DNA of 37,791 bases from Candidatus Gastranaerophilales bacterium (GCA_016287985.1 JAEEXX010000005.1:1-37791), one strand, 5' to 3'; shown: positions 16,051 through 24,486, counted from the first letter of the stretch. Made by a program: numbers and translations. The notes: generated from the letters alone by a model not told the origin.

Positions 16051-16833
16051 CTAGTTCTCAAAAAATAGGTTCATAAATTCAATATCATCATAATCAATAT
16101 ATGCGGTTTGCATAAGGTTTCTTCCTGTTCTAATTGTAACTTCGTTGACTTGATTCTTCTTGATAAGTGAATGCGGTACTTTAATTCTTTGTCCGTCGCC
16201 GTTTATCTGAATTTCAGAAATTTTGTTTCCGTTAAAAAATATTTCGGGAGGGGATGAAAAAGCGTTAGCAATTTTATTTTGTCCGATTGAACGTGCCATT
16301 TCTGTGTCTATACCTATAATAGAGCCGATAACCAAAAATATAGGTTTATTAAATTTGAGGTTTTTTAAGATAAATCTTTTTGTATAAAAAGGACCAATTG
16401 CCTGCATACGAAATTCTTCGGCATTTGCGGATAAATCGGAATAGTTGTTATCTCCTAAGTGATACATGCTTGAATCTACAACTAAATCATGGGCATTAGA
16501 TTTTTCAATACCGATAACGATAGGCGCAGAGAATGTTTGGTCTGTTACGGTAACTGAATAAGGTTTATAATTTTCCTTTTGGATTGACATGATTGACGTT
16601 CCGTCTATATAAGTATCAAGCTCAAAATATCCGTCGGAATCGGTTTTTGTGGAATATTGTTGTTTTGGAAGTGTTATTTTTGCTCCGCCGACACCGCCAC
16701 CGGTAGCTTTATCCACAATTCTGCTTGATTTACCCTTGCCTTCTGCACTTACGCCGCCTTCAAAAGTTGATGCAGCATATGTTTGCAAAGACAAAAAGAA
16801 TATTAAAATTATTATTGATAAAAATTTTCTCAT
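16051..16833 (-). CDS. Exported protein with carboxypeptidase-regulatory-like (Ig-fold) domain
   Basis: 260 aa with a signal peptide (MRKFLSIIILIFFLSLQTYA) and probable cleavage after YAA. Residues about 35-105 fit the CarboxypepD_reg-like fold: the repeated pattern GGGVGGAKITL, TKTDSDGYFEL, YKPYSVTV is typical. The second half (about 115-260) is beta-rich and includes FILKNLKFNKPIFLVIGSII and a late strand-rich stretch that may bind ligands; no catalytic motif is seen. Probably periplasmic or surface-attached. There is no strong SD before the ATG at 16833. A TATAAT box about 28 nt upstream is palindromic (ATTATAAT) and could serve both strands. Confidence 0.65.
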   Translation of the reverse strand: MRKFLSIIILIFFLSLQTYAASTFEGGVSAEGKGKSSRIVDKATGGGVGGAKITLPKQQYSTKTDSDGYFELDTYIDGTSIMSIQKENYKPYSVTVTDQTFSAPIVIGIEKSNAHDLVVDSSMYHLGDNNYSDLSANAEEFRMQAIGPFYTKRFILKNLKFNKPIFLVIGSIIGIDTEMARSIGQNKIANAFSSPPEIFFNGNKISEIQINGDGQRIKVPHSLIKKNQVNEVTIRTGRNLMQTAYIDYDDIEFMNLFFEN

Positions 16834-16863
16834 AACGATATTATTCTATTTTATGGGTCAAAT

Positions 16864-16869
16864 TATAAT
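16864..16869 (+). promoter_or_regulatory. -10 box for a plus-strand transcript through the tRNA-Leu leader
   Basis: TATAAT with TTATTC 17 nt upstream at 16841-16846. A tiny ORF of 9 codons (16901-16930, MKVKIGIEI) with a good AAGGAT site follows. If used, the tRNA precursor would carry a leader of over 200 nt. The box also reads as a -10 on the minus strand. Confidence 0.35.
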
Positions 16870-16964
16870 TAGCTTTGGTATTGTTTATAAGGATAATTAA
16901 ATGAAAGTAAAAATAGGAATTGAAATTTGAATATTTTTCTGATTTAATTGTTTTACGTTGAAAA

Positions 16965-16985
16965 TAGAACATGCCGATGTGATGG
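16965..16985 (+). repeat. Direct 21-nt copy of the tRNA-Leu 5' end and its flank
   Basis: TAGAACATGCCGATGTGATGG occurs here and again at 17095-17115, where it runs into the real tRNA-Leu. Similarity ends after GATGG, so this is not a second tRNA. Confidence 0.85.
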
Positions 16986-17052
16986 CTGACCGAAGCGGGT
17001 AGGCTAAGCAATATATGGAGAATATGAATTTTCCAAAGCGGAGAAATATAGA

Positions 17053-17070
17053 CTACCGATTCCATCACAT
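17053..17070 (-). repeat. Inverted 18-nt copy of the tRNA-Leu 5' half
   Basis: The complement reads ATGTGATGGAATCGGTAG, matching tRNA positions 17107-17124 (ATGTGATGGAATTGGTAG) at 17 of 18 bases. In RNA the one difference is a G-U pair, so all 18 bases could pair with the tRNA. The last 10 bases could instead pair with the direct copy at 16976-16985. Confidence 0.8.
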
Positions 17071-17102
17071 GTGGTAAAAATTTGAAAGTTGAATTAGAAC
17101 AT

Positions 17103-17186
17103 GCCGATGTGATGGAATTGGTAGACGTGCCAGACTCAAAATCTGGTGTAGGCAACTACGTGTCGGTTCGACCCCGACCATCGGCA
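17103..17186 (+). tRNA. tRNA-Leu (anticodon CAA)
   Basis: 84 nt with a 7-bp acceptor (GCCGATG with CATCGGC) and discriminator A; CCA is not encoded. The anticodon arm CCAGA-CTCAAAA-TCTGG gives anticodon CAA, which reads UUG. The long variable arm TGTAG-GCAA-CTACG is the class II hallmark, and the T arm GTCGG-TTCGACC-CCGAC is standard. It decodes leucine. A terminator follows at once. The leader upstream is unusual because it holds partial copies of the tRNA 5' half. Confidence 0.95.
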
Positions 17187-17194
17187 AATAAAAG

Positions 17195-17219
17195 GAGCGA
17201 TGAGAAGTCGCTCTTTTTT
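17195..17219 (+). terminator. Rho-independent terminator of tRNA-Leu
   Basis: GAGCGA (17195-17200) pairs with TCGCTC (17208-17213), then a run of T. Confidence 0.8.
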
Positions 17220-17321
17220 GTTGTAATATTAACTTTTGTAACAATTTTTATTTTTTCTCTAAAGTTTTGACTCCAAACTGCCGTTATACATGCAAAAGGG
17301 ATAACCATAAGGAGTTTAAAA

Positions 17322-18221
17322 ATGTCACTAGATAAAATTAGCGCAGACGATATTAAAACACAAATTCACAATATCTTTAAATCGCATGATTATAACAGAA
17401 AAGGGCGAATTGATATCTTAGATGAAATTTCTGACCTCGGTAAAGAGTTGATTAGTAATTTAAATTCTGCCGATAAAACTATATATGATATACAAGGTGA
17501 AATGGATGATGTTATTGAAGAATATGACAAAATAATGCAGGAGATTGACAAAGCTCGAGATGAGTTTACTGATTCAAATACGAGTATAGAACAGATAGAT
17601 GCACGTATTGAGGAATTAGAAACCAAGGGTGAAGAAAATCTGACCGATTCAGAAAAACGTGAACTCGAGTGGCTTAGAGGACAAAGAGAAAACTACCAGG
17701 CTACTGCTGAGAACGCCAGTGGACAGGTTGATTCCTTAACCGGTACTTCTCAATCGACAATAGCAAAACTTGACGGATTTAATGAACAACTCGGTGATAT
17801 AGCAGATGCAACAGAAGAATATCACTCAGCAGGTGAACAAATTCAATCCTCTGCCAAACAGTATGGAAGAGAAGCTGTAATAAATGGAGATGATTTAAGA
17901 AAGCAACGAACTTCGTGGTTTAATTTTTTCAGTATAGGAAATGGTAACGGTAGTAAATATGACAAATATGTAAAAGCATCCGGTTATGAAATGGTTGGAG
18001 ATACCGTGAATAATACACAATATACATACTATGACGGTGTTGAACACGAGTTTGTAGCTGAGTATGATGTAATGGAGCAAAAAGGTGGCAATAAAATACA
18101 GGGTGCATTAAGAAAATCTACTGCAAAAGCTTGGTCATACGGTCAGACTATTCAGGATGCAAGTAACATAGTAAACGAAAAAGCTGAAGAAACTAAGAAA
18201 AAAGAAGACGAAGAGAAGTAA
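17322..18221 (+). CDS. Coiled-coil lineage-type protein
   Basis: 299 aa with a strong AAGGAG site. Residues about 1-40 are polar with one EF-hand-like loop (DYNRKGRIDILDE) whose fifth ligand is Lys, so calcium binding is doubtful. Residues about 45-175 are a long charged helix with heptad spacing (EQIDARIEELETKGEENL), a likely coiled coil. Residues about 195-260 are Gly/Tyr/Asn-rich beta-like sequence (SIGNGNGSKYDKYVKASGYE), and the tail is Lys/Glu-rich (EETKKKEDEEK). No signal peptide or membrane segment. No known family is recognised. The upstream region ACAATTTTTA-N11-AAGTTTT is only a partial match to the shared motif. A very stable terminator follows. Confidence 0.7.
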   Translation: MSLDKISADDIKTQIHNIFKSHDYNRKGRIDILDEISDLGKELISNLNSADKTIYDIQGEMDDVIEEYDKIMQEIDKARDEFTDSNTSIEQIDARIEELETKGEENLTDSEKRELEWLRGQRENYQATAENASGQVDSLTGTSQSTIAKLDGFNEQLGDIADATEEYHSAGEQIQSSAKQYGREAVINGDDLRKQRTSWFNFFSIGNGNGSKYDKYVKASGYEMVGDTVNNTQYTYYDGVEHEFVAEYDVMEQKGGNKIQGALRKSTAKAWSYGQTIQDASNIVNEKAEETKKKEDEEK

Positions 18222-18230
18222 AGTATAACG

Positions 18231-18261
18231 AACGGGCGGTCACCAAAGGTGACCGCCCGTT
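18231..18261 (+). terminator. Strong terminator between the coiled-coil gene and rplT
   Basis: A 14-bp perfect G/C-rich stem (18231-18244 with 18248-18261) with a 3-nt loop, then TTCTTTT on the plus strand. It may also block read-through from rplT. Confidence 0.85.
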
Positions 18262-18275
18262 TCTTTTGACATTTA

Positions 18276-18626
18276 TTAAAGAGCTGCCTTAGCTGTATCT
18301 ACAACTATTTGGAAGGCTTCTTTATCATTTACTGCAAGGTCAGCAAGCATTTTTCTGTTAACTTGGATGTTAGCTTTCTTACAAGCATTAACAAATCTTG
18401 AATAGCTCATACCTTGTTCTCTAACAGCTGCATTAATTCTTACAATCCAAAGTCTGCGCATATTTCTCTTAGTAGCTCTTCTGTCTCTGTAAGCATACTT
18501 AAGAGCCTTCATAACAGCGATGTTAGCTACTTTGAAGATTCTGCTTCTTGCACCTTTGAAGCCTTTAGCAAGCTTTAATATTTTTTTGTGTCTGTTGCGA
18601 CATACATTTCCACGTTTAATTCTCAT
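18276..18626 (-). CDS. rplT: 50S ribosomal protein L20
   Basis: 116 aa, usual length. Starts [20 protein letters not shown] and includes [28 protein letters not shown] and [20 protein letters not shown], all standard L20 segments. It binds 23S rRNA early in large-subunit assembly and in many bacteria represses its own operon. It lies 12 nt after rpmI. infC, the usual first gene of this operon, is not upstream; a glycosyltransferase gene is there instead. Confidence 0.98.
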   Translation of the reverse strand: MRIKRGNVCRNRHKKILKLAKGFKGARSRIFKVANIAVMKALKYAYRDRRATKRNMRRLWIVRINAAVREQGMSYSRFVNACKKANIQVNRKMLADLAVNDKEAFQIVVDTAKAAL

Positions 18627-18638
18627 TGTTCAACACTC

Positions 18639-18848
18639 CTATCTTGAATACTTCTTGTAAGGTAACTCTTTAGAAATCAGATTTTCATGAGTTTCAGAGA
18701 TTACAACATCTCCAAAAATCTTACGTTTTCTTGATTCCGACTTGTGTTGAAGCAAGTGTCCGATACCTGCATGTCTTCTTGTAATTTTACCTGTTGCAGT
18801 AACTTTGTATCTTTTAGCTGCTGCACGGTGAGTTTTTAATTTTGGCAT
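18639..18848 (-). CDS. rpmI: 50S ribosomal protein L35
   Basis: 69 aa, usual length. Starts MPKLKTHRAAAKRYKVTATG and continues with the typical KITRRHAGIGHLLQHKSESRKR. AAGGAGAT lies just upstream of the ATG. First gene of an rpmI-rplT pair, with its own promoter and a leader of about 110 nt. Confidence 0.98.
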   Translation of the reverse strand: MPKLKTHRAAAKRYKVTATGKITRRHAGIGHLLQHKSESRKRKIFGDVVISETHENLISKELPYKKYSR

Positions 18849-18970
18849 TTTTCATCTCCTTGGGGTAAATATATTGGGTTGAATTTACAACTACCAGCTT
18901 ATTTACGCCCCTTTTGTACTACGCTTTCCGAGCAAGGCATACCACAGCACTATACTTCGGCATGAATGAG
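18849..18970 (-). promoter_or_regulatory. rpmI-rplT leader, possibly autoregulatory
   Basis: The stretch between promoter and rpmI carries potential pairs (CCGA with TCGG around GTATAGTGCTG and GGTATGCCTTGC). L20 binding to such leaders is known in other bacteria. I did not fold it and cannot match it to a named leader family. Confidence 0.35.
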
Positions 18971-18997
18971 TTTATAACAAAGTCTGTTAAGAGTCAA
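18971..18997 (-). promoter_or_regulatory. rpmI-rplT promoter
   Basis: TTGACT (18997-18992) and TATAAA (18976-18971), 15 nt apart; TAAACT at 17 nt is an alternative -10. It overlaps the 3' end of the upstream glycosyltransferase gene. Confidence 0.5.
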
Positions 18998-20493
18998 GCA
19001 GGGTTTTTATAATAAACTTTGTAACTATCATTAAATTCTTTGGTTTTATTGTAGTTTTTTATAATATATTCGTATGTTTTTACCCCGTAATCTTTCCCAA
19101 AATGACTATAACCATATGCAAAGGTGTCATAATTGCTTACAATGATATAATCGGGTGGGAATTTTTCCAAACGTTTTAAGATTGTTTCCTCTCCAAACGT
19201 TTCTATATATAAAGGAATCAAGGAATAGAACTTGTTATCGCTTTTTCTTTCTGAAAAATAATTTACGGCTAAGCATTCCGGATAAACAACGACTGTCGAA
19301 TTTGATGGTACAGAATTTACAAATCGAATAATTTCATCAATGGATTTTCCAATTGACGGATCAACTTTAACTATTCCTCTTGATGAATCCAAAATATAAT
19401 TCTTTGCGGATAGTATTTTTGCATTGTTAAATCCTATAATCAATGCCCATATTATCAATAATATTCCGAAAACTTTTCTGAAATTTCCTTTCAACAATAA
19501 TGCGATTGGTAATAAACAAAAGGGCAGAAAATATACTCCGTATGATTGGATGGTCAGTCCGAAGAATACTTTTAAGGAAACCAAAATTGACAGAATTACC
19601 AAAAATCTCTCTCTAACACTTAAGTTTTTATACCTGAATGCAAATAAAATCGCCATGACAGGAAATCCCCAAATCAAGATTTCCTGATATAAACTCCAAT
19701 TTATTGGAAGAATAAATTTTACGAAATTAATCAAGTAAAGCGGTACGTGTGCGATATTTGGTACTAACCCCATAGAAAAATAAAAATTCTGTAATGTATC
19801 TGTACTGCCAATAAGTTGAATCGTATACAAGGCAGTTAATAAATCTGAAGGACGTATACCTTGAATTAATAAAATACCAAGTACTGCAAAGAATGGAGAA
19901 ATAAAAGCCAAAATGTTTTTTAAAAATGATTCTTTTTTCGAAAAATATAAAAGGGCAGGGAACAAAAATAAAAATTCAGCTTTCGAACAAATTGCAAGTC
20001 CGCATAATAAATAAGCTAACGGGAATTTTTTATTGAGTGCGAAATAAATTGAAGCCATAGAAAATAATAATCCGTACACTATTCCTGAAGAATATGGCAG
20101 AAAGATATTAAAAACATTTGGAGATAATATTAGCCCCGCAATTAAAAATAGGTTTATTCCGGCAATAATAAGCTTATCTAAAAAGATATTCAGAATTTTG
20201 TTAAGGAAATAAAAAATTCCCAATGCGCTAATAAGTCCTGAAAAGTATATAACATAAAGATTTACTCCGAATATTTTGTATAGAAATTCGTTGATTAAAT
20301 AACCTAATGGCGGGTAAATACAGAAAATATCTTTATACAAAATACTGCCATTAAGCATTTGTTCGGGTATATAAGCTTCTCTGAAAGAATCCACCATTAT
20401 ATCGCCAAATCGTCCGTAGAAAAGACAAAAAACGATAAGAATAAGAATTTCAGATATTAGCAGTATCCAATATTTTTTTATTAAATCAGACAA
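18994..20493 (-). CDS. GT-C fold membrane glycosyltransferase (GT39/ArnT-like)
   Basis: About 499 aa starting from TTG at 20493, chosen because AAAAGG lies 8 nt upstream; an in-frame GTG at 20529 has no SD. Roughly 10-12 hydrophobic segments fill residues 10-365. The first outer loop holds GDIMVDSFREAYIPEQ and later CIYPPLGYLINEFLY, typical of polyprenyl-phosphate-sugar-dependent GT-C enzymes with an acidic residue after the first membrane helix. The C-terminal 130 residues form a soluble domain with VVVYPECLAVNYFSE and YGYSHFGKDYG. It probably adds a sugar to a lipid or protein on the outer face of the membrane; donor and acceptor are unknown. The divergent gene at 20600 shares the upstream region. 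Confidence 0.75.
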   Translation of the reverse strand: MSDLIKKYWILLISEILILIVFCLFYGRFGDIMVDSFREAYIPEQMLNGSILYKDIFCIYPPLGYLINEFLYKIFGVNLYVIYFSGLISALGIFYFLNKILNIFLDKLIIAGINLFLIAGLILSPNVFNIFLPYSSGIVYGLLFSMASIYFALNKKFPLAYLLCGLAICSKAEFLFLFPALLYFSKKESFLKNILAFISPFFAVLGILLIQGIRPSDLLTALYTIQLIGSTDTLQNFYFSMGLVPNIAHVPLYLINFVKFILPINWSLYQEILIWGFPVMAILFAFRYKNLSVRERFLVILSILVSLKVFFGLTIQSYGVYFLPFCLLPIALLLKGNFRKVFGILLIIWALIIGFNNAKILSAKNYILDSSRGIVKVDPSIGKSIDEIIRFVNSVPSNSTVVVYPECLAVNYFSERKSDNKFYSLIPLYIETFGEETILKRLEKFPPDYIIVSNYDTFAYGYSHFGKDYGVKTYEYIIKNYNKTKEFNDSYKVYYKNPA

Positions 20494-20538
20494 TTTTAAA
20501 ACCTTTTTAATAAATCTTAACAAAATCACATGAATTAA

Positions 20539-20566
20539 GCAATTTTTGCAAAGAAAAAAACTTTAT
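20539..20566 (+). promoter_or_regulatory. Shared promoter-like motif, copy 2
   Basis: GCAATTTTTG, 11 nt, ACTTTAT followed by ATATATG; ends 34 nt before the ATG at 20600. AATTAAGCAATTTTTG is identical over 16 nt with copy 4. Confidence 0.6.
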
Positions 20567-20599
20567 ATATATGTGTGTTAGAAGTAAGGTGTTTAATTT

Positions 20600-21424
20600 A
20601 TGACAGTAATGCCCGGTTCACTAGACTATCTTTATTATAACGGTGTATTAGATCATATACCATATGAGGCATATGAAATGACACCGATGATACAGTCTGC
20701 CATGGCGCAAAATTACGGTATAGGTTCAACACCGCAACTGGGAAGTATAAAACAATCAGTATTAGGCAGTGAAAATATGGGGCAAGCTATAGGGAACGGA
20801 ATAGCAGGAGTGGGTTTTGGCCAAAGTTCCGGCATAAACGGTTCTCAACATCTTGGTTCAGCAACGAATGGAGGTATTTATGGTTCTTATGGAAATTCTT
20901 ATGATTCTTTTTCTCGTTCAAGTAACAATTCAAGTCAGTCAACAGTTGACAGAATGTCGCCGGAAACGTATGGTTACAGTGCCGATAGAGGAATCAGTTA
21001 CCCATATTCACAATATGGAGTAATTTATGGCAACTCAGCTCCAAATGCCGGTCTTTCAAATGGTACTAATACCGGTACACAAAGCTCAAGTTACGGGTAT
21101 GGAGGAAGCAATATTGGGTACTCAAATCCTTCTGCAGCAGTAAATGGTTATGCGGGAGTCGGTAAAAATTTTGATGATATTTCGGGGGATTATAACGGAA
21201 GCGATTTTAAAAGCTCGATAACGGCATCAGCCAAAGAAGCAAAAAAGGGTGAAGTTTTTTCATCTCCGTCACTGTGGAAAGGGCTATTAGCTGCGGCGAT
21301 TATAATAGCTACGCCGATATTAATAATAAAAGGCAGAAAAAAACCTTCGTCTGCAGTTACAACAACGGCTGCAGCAACAACAAGTTTTTGGTCAAAGCTT
21401 AACCCTAAGAACTGGTTTAAATAG
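20600..21424 (+). CDS. Gly/Ser/Tyr/Asn-rich protein with one C-terminal membrane segment
   Basis: 274 aa; AAGGTG precedes the ATG by 8 nt. The N-terminus is a conserved-looking block (MTVMPGSLDYLYYNGVLDHI). Residues about 35-215 are low-complexity Gly, Ser, Asn, Tyr and Gln, probably disordered or fibrous. A single hydrophobic helix (LLAAAIIIATPILII, about 231-245) is followed by GRKKP and a Thr/Ala-rich tail ending LNPKNWFK. No N-terminal signal peptide. The layout suggests a tail-anchored protein whose repeat region lies on one side of the membrane; topology cannot be decided. Family unknown. A terminator follows. Confidence 0.7.
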   Translation: MTVMPGSLDYLYYNGVLDHIPYEAYEMTPMIQSAMAQNYGIGSTPQLGSIKQSVLGSENMGQAIGNGIAGVGFGQSSGINGSQHLGSATNGGIYGSYGNSYDSFSRSSNNSSQSTVDRMSPETYGYSADRGISYPYSQYGVIYGNSAPNAGLSNGTNTGTQSSSYGYGGSNIGYSNPSAAVNGYAGVGKNFDDISGDYNGSDFKSSITASAKEAKKGEVFSSPSLWKGLLAAAIIIATPILIIKGRKKPSSAVTTTAAATTSFWSKLNPKNWFK

Positions 21425-21479
21425 TAAATATTAATAATTTAACCTTATAAAATACCTTATTAATTAACCAATTTATTCC

Positions 21480-21507
21480 GCTTGAGTTTCCGCTCAAGCT
21501 TTTTTTT
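21480..21507 (+). terminator. Rho-independent terminator after the Gly/Ser-rich gene
   Basis: GCTTGAG (21480-21486) pairs with CTCAAGC (21493-21499), then a run of eight T. Confidence 0.85.
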
Positions 21508-21564
21508 GCGGAAGGTAAATAGGCAGAGTAAGATAGGTTGAATCCTCCCTTTGCCTTACTTCTG

Positions 21565-23310
21565 TTACTTTAGATTTGTTACGGCTGTAATAATAATTTC
21601 TGCAGCTTCTTCCGGTTTAATATCCGAAATTTCATTCGTTTCACGGACCTTAAATTCAACGAGGCCGTCTGTAATTCCTTTTCCGACCGTAATTCTGTAT
21701 GGGAATCCGATTAAGTCAGCATCTTTGAATTTAACCCCTGCTCTTTCGTCTCTGTCGTCAATAACTGCTTCAACTCCGTGTTTTATAAGGGTTTTATAAA
21801 TATCCTCAGCAACTTTCATCTGAAGTTCGTCTTTTGTACTCACAGGAATCACAACCGCATGATAAGGTGCAATCCCAAGCGGCCACTTGATTCCGTTTTC
21901 ATCGTGGTGTGCTTCAACGGCAGCTGCTGCCGTTCTTGAAATACCTATTCCGTAACATCCCATAATGTAAGGCTTTGTTTTGCCGTCGATATCTGTATAA
22001 ACTGCGTTCATAGGCTCAGAATATTTAGTACCAAGTTGGAATATATTTCCGACTTCTATTCCTCTTGTAACTTTTAAGGGTTTTCCGCAATCAGGGCATA
22101 GTTCACCTGCTTCAACAAGTCTTACGTCAGTAACGGTTTGAGGTAAATCGACTTCAGAACCCCAATTATACCCAACGCCATGTTTGTCCTTTTGATTTAT
22201 ACCTATTACAAAGTTTTTCATATCTGTAACGGTTTTATCTGCAACAAACTTTATCGGAACGCCATTATATTCTTTTAACCCATTGGGTCCAATGAATCCT
22301 TTATCAGCATTAAACCCATTTTGAACCATTATATCTTCTATTTCTGCTGCAACGGCAATACGAATTTCATTCCCGCCTATGGCATTCAAAAGTTTTGTTT
22401 CTTCGACATTCTTGTCGGCTCGGATTAAAGCTATAACCGGATTTTTATCTACAATATAAACAAGTGATTTTACGATTATAGTGGGTTCGATATGCAAGAA
22501 GTCACAAAGTTCTTCTATAGAATGAGTATTCGGAGTATCGATTATCTGAGGGGTTTGCCAATTCCCTGTTACATTTGCCCCCGCAGGTAAGACAGAAATC
22601 GCATGATTCGAATTCGCAGCATAACCGCAATCGCAATAGAATACGTCATTCTCACCTGCATCTGTATCAGTTATAACCATAAATTCGTGGCTTACTTTCC
22701 CTCCAATAGCACCAGAATCTGATTGAACAGCTTTTGTATCAAGACCACAACGCTTAAATATTCGAGTGTATGCATTCCACATATTTTGATACTCTTTGTC
22801 CAATCCTTCTTGTGATGTGTCAAAAGAATAAGCATCTTTCATAATAAATTCACGTCCCCTGAGAAGTCCAAAACGAGGACGACGTTCATCTCTAAATTTA
22901 GATTGAATCTGATAAAGATTTACAGGTAATTGTTTGTAGGACTTTAGCCCATCACGTGCGATTGCCGTAATGATTTCTTCATGAGTAGGGCCAAGACACA
23001 TTTCACGTCCATGTCTGTCAGTCAACCTCATAAGCTCACCACCGTAGGCGCCCCATCTGCCTGATTCTTCCCAGAGTTCTTTCGGCTGAACGAAAGGCAT
23101 TAAAAGCTCCTGCGCACCTGCATTGTCCATTTCTTCTCTGACAATATTTTCAACTTTTTTCAAAACCCGCCACATGAGAGGTAAATAGTTATAAACCCCC
23201 ATCGCAAGTTTCCTTATATAACCTGCTCTAACAAGTAACTTGTGTGAAATAACTTCGGCATCAGAAGGAAACTCACGCAAGGTTTGAACAAATAATTTTG
23301 ACATTCTCAT
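21565..23310 (-). CDS. proS: Prolyl-tRNA synthetase, bacterial type with editing insertion
   Basis: 581 aa, matching the roughly 570-aa bacterial ProS. Class II core motifs are seen: GVYNYLPLMWRVLKKVENIV, the TXE loop LGPTHEEIIT (about residues 106-115), motif 2 KFRDERRPRFGLLRGREF, and motif 3 GCYGIGISRTAAA. The INS editing domain lies between motifs 2 and 3, with a Cys pair in FYCDCGYAAN and another in CPDCGKPL. The C-terminal anticodon domain includes HAVVIPVSTKDE and DDRDERAGVKFKDADLIG. GAGGAT lies about 10 nt before the ATG. Charges tRNA-Pro in the cytosol. It lies 48 nt after the radical SAM gene on the same strand and may be co-transcribed. Confidence 0.97.
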   Translation of the reverse strand: MRMSKLFVQTLREFPSDAEVISHKLLVRAGYIRKLAMGVYNYLPLMWRVLKKVENIVREEMDNAGAQELLMPFVQPKELWEESGRWGAYGGELMRLTDRHGREMCLGPTHEEIITAIARDGLKSYKQLPVNLYQIQSKFRDERRPRFGLLRGREFIMKDAYSFDTSQEGLDKEYQNMWNAYTRIFKRCGLDTKAVQSDSGAIGGKVSHEFMVITDTDAGENDVFYCDCGYAANSNHAISVLPAGANVTGNWQTPQIIDTPNTHSIEELCDFLHIEPTIIVKSLVYIVDKNPVIALIRADKNVEETKLLNAIGGNEIRIAVAAEIEDIMVQNGFNADKGFIGPNGLKEYNGVPIKFVADKTVTDMKNFVIGINQKDKHGVGYNWGSEVDLPQTVTDVRLVEAGELCPDCGKPLKVTRGIEVGNIFQLGTKYSEPMNAVYTDIDGKTKPYIMGCYGIGISRTAAAAVEAHHDENGIKWPLGIAPYHAVVIPVSTKDELQMKVAEDIYKTLIKHGVEAVIDDRDERAGVKFKDADLIGFPYRITVGKGITDGLVEFKVRETNEISDIKPEEAAEIIITAVTNLK

Positions 23311-23358
23311 AATTTTATATCCTCATTTGGTTTTAATTTTAACATAAAAAGCGGGGCA

Positions 23359-24294
23359 TTATATAATTTTTTCGCTAAGTAAATTAAATCTACTTCCTTG
23401 TCTTGCGTTTCGACGTTCAAGCTCCCAAGTAACACGGTTCATTGTATCCAGTTTCCGCCCAATCCACCTCGGTTCTACCAATGCTGTACGCAATCCGTTC
23501 CCGGCAAGTCTGTGGATAGTCGTTGCTGGAGGCAGGTATTCAAGAAAATCACAAACAACATTTACATATTCATCTTCAGTCATCAAATTTAATTTACCTT
23601 GATTGTATATCTTTTCCAATTTTGTTCCTTCGAGAACACATAGCATATGAATTTTTACTCCATCCGGTTCAAGAGCGGCAACTTTTTTTGCCGTATTCAT
23701 CATTTCTTCGTATGTCTCAAAAAGATTTAAAATTACATGAACGCAAATATTTATTCCGCCATACTTCCTTGTTTTTTCATAAGTTCTTAAAAAACAGTCA
23801 TAATCGTGCCCTCGATTAATTTTCTTTAATGTTTTATTATTGGCGGATTGCAAACCGTACTCGATCCATGTGTAATAATCAGGGGCAAATGAATTAATCA
23901 GAGATAACTTTTCATCATCAACACAATCAGGACGAGTACCTATGGAAATTCCTACAATATCGGGATGGTCGAGCGATTCTTTGTATATTTTTTCAAGCTC
24001 TTTTACCGGTTTATACGTATTAGAATATGCCTGAAAATATGACATATATTTTTCTGCTTTAAAACGCTTCGAGAGAAACTCCATTTCCGATTCTATCTGC
24101 TCTTTTATACTCAATATATTTGAGTGTGTCTGTGAAAAACTTCCGCTTTCATCACAAAAAAGACAGCCTTTGTCAGAAAGTGTTCCGTCACGATTCGGGC
24201 AGGAAAATCCCGCATCAAGTGTAACCTTGTATACTTTTGCACCAAATTTCTGTCTTAAATAATCGCTGAAAGCATTGTATCTTCTGTCTTGCAT
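23359..24294 (-). CDS. Radical SAM protein, TIGR01212 family (YtqA/YhcC type)
   Basis: 311 aa, usual length. The N-terminus FGAKVYKVTLDAGFSCPNRD with the widely spaced cluster motif C-x14-C-x2-C (C in FSCPNRD, then GCLFC) is diagnostic of this family and of the Elp3-like radical SAM group. Other segments are YFQAYSNTYKP, ISIGTRPDCV, EYGLQSANNKTLKKINRGHD and VHVILNLFET. A role in RNA modification has been suggested for relatives, but the exact reaction is not something I can state. The first gene of a probable two-gene unit with proS (48 nt apart). Confidence 0.9.
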   Translation of the reverse strand: MQDRRYNAFSDYLRQKFGAKVYKVTLDAGFSCPNRDGTLSDKGCLFCDESGSFSQTHSNILSIKEQIESEMEFLSKRFKAEKYMSYFQAYSNTYKPVKELEKIYKESLDHPDIVGISIGTRPDCVDDEKLSLINSFAPDYYTWIEYGLQSANNKTLKKINRGHDYDCFLRTYEKTRKYGGINICVHVILNLFETYEEMMNTAKKVAALEPDGVKIHMLCVLEGTKLEKIYNQGKLNLMTEDEYVNVVCDFLEYLPPATTIHRLAGNGLRTALVEPRWIGRKLDTMNRVTWELERRNARQGSRFNLLSEKII

Positions 24295-24360
24295 AAAATA
24301 GTTGTTCTCAAAATATCTTATTAAAAATATTTTACAACTTAATTTATATTAATAAAACTC

Positions 24361-24389
24361 TTGATTCTAAAGTAAGTTTGTGGTTATTT
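24361..24389 (+). promoter_or_regulatory. rpsP promoter
   Basis: TTGATT (24361-24366), 17 nt, TTATTT (24384-24389) preceded by TGG. Confidence 0.45.
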
Positions 24390-24426
24390 ATATTTGAGCG
24401 GTTCGTATCCTCTTAGAATCGTTCGG

Positions 24427-24455
24427 GATAAAAAACAGACGGCTGGTTTTTTATC
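24427..24455 (+). promoter_or_regulatory. Stable hairpin in the rpsP leader
   Basis: GATAAAAAAC pairs with GTTTTTTATC (10 bp, perfect) around the loop AGACGGCTG, 31 nt before the rpsP start. It may act in attenuation or as an autoregulatory site; no known leader family is recognised. Confidence 0.5.
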
Positions 24456-24486
24456 AAGCGAAATATAAATAAAGAAGGAAAAAAGA

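Noticed and set aside
16965-17102. A second tRNA-Leu gene or pseudogene upstream of the true one
   Set aside because: Similarity stops after GATGG; no anticodon arm, variable arm or T arm follows.
16965-17115. Phage attachment sites at tRNA-Leu
   Set aside because: The repeat copies the 5' end, not the 3' end, of the tRNA, and only 130 bp separate the copies, with no integrase nearby.
16841-17155. 104-aa minus-strand ORF beginning with MPTPDFESGTSTNS
   Set aside because: It is an antisense reading of tRNA-Leu and its leader, a well-known type of false gene.
17082-17270. 62-aa plus-strand ORF containing MELVDVPDSKSGVG
   Set aside because: It is the tRNA-Leu itself translated, another common false gene.
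17380-17420. EF-hand or dockerin loop in the 299-aa coiled-coil protein (DYNRKGRIDILDE)
   Set aside because: Lys at the fifth coordinating position and the lack of a paired second loop make calcium binding doubtful.
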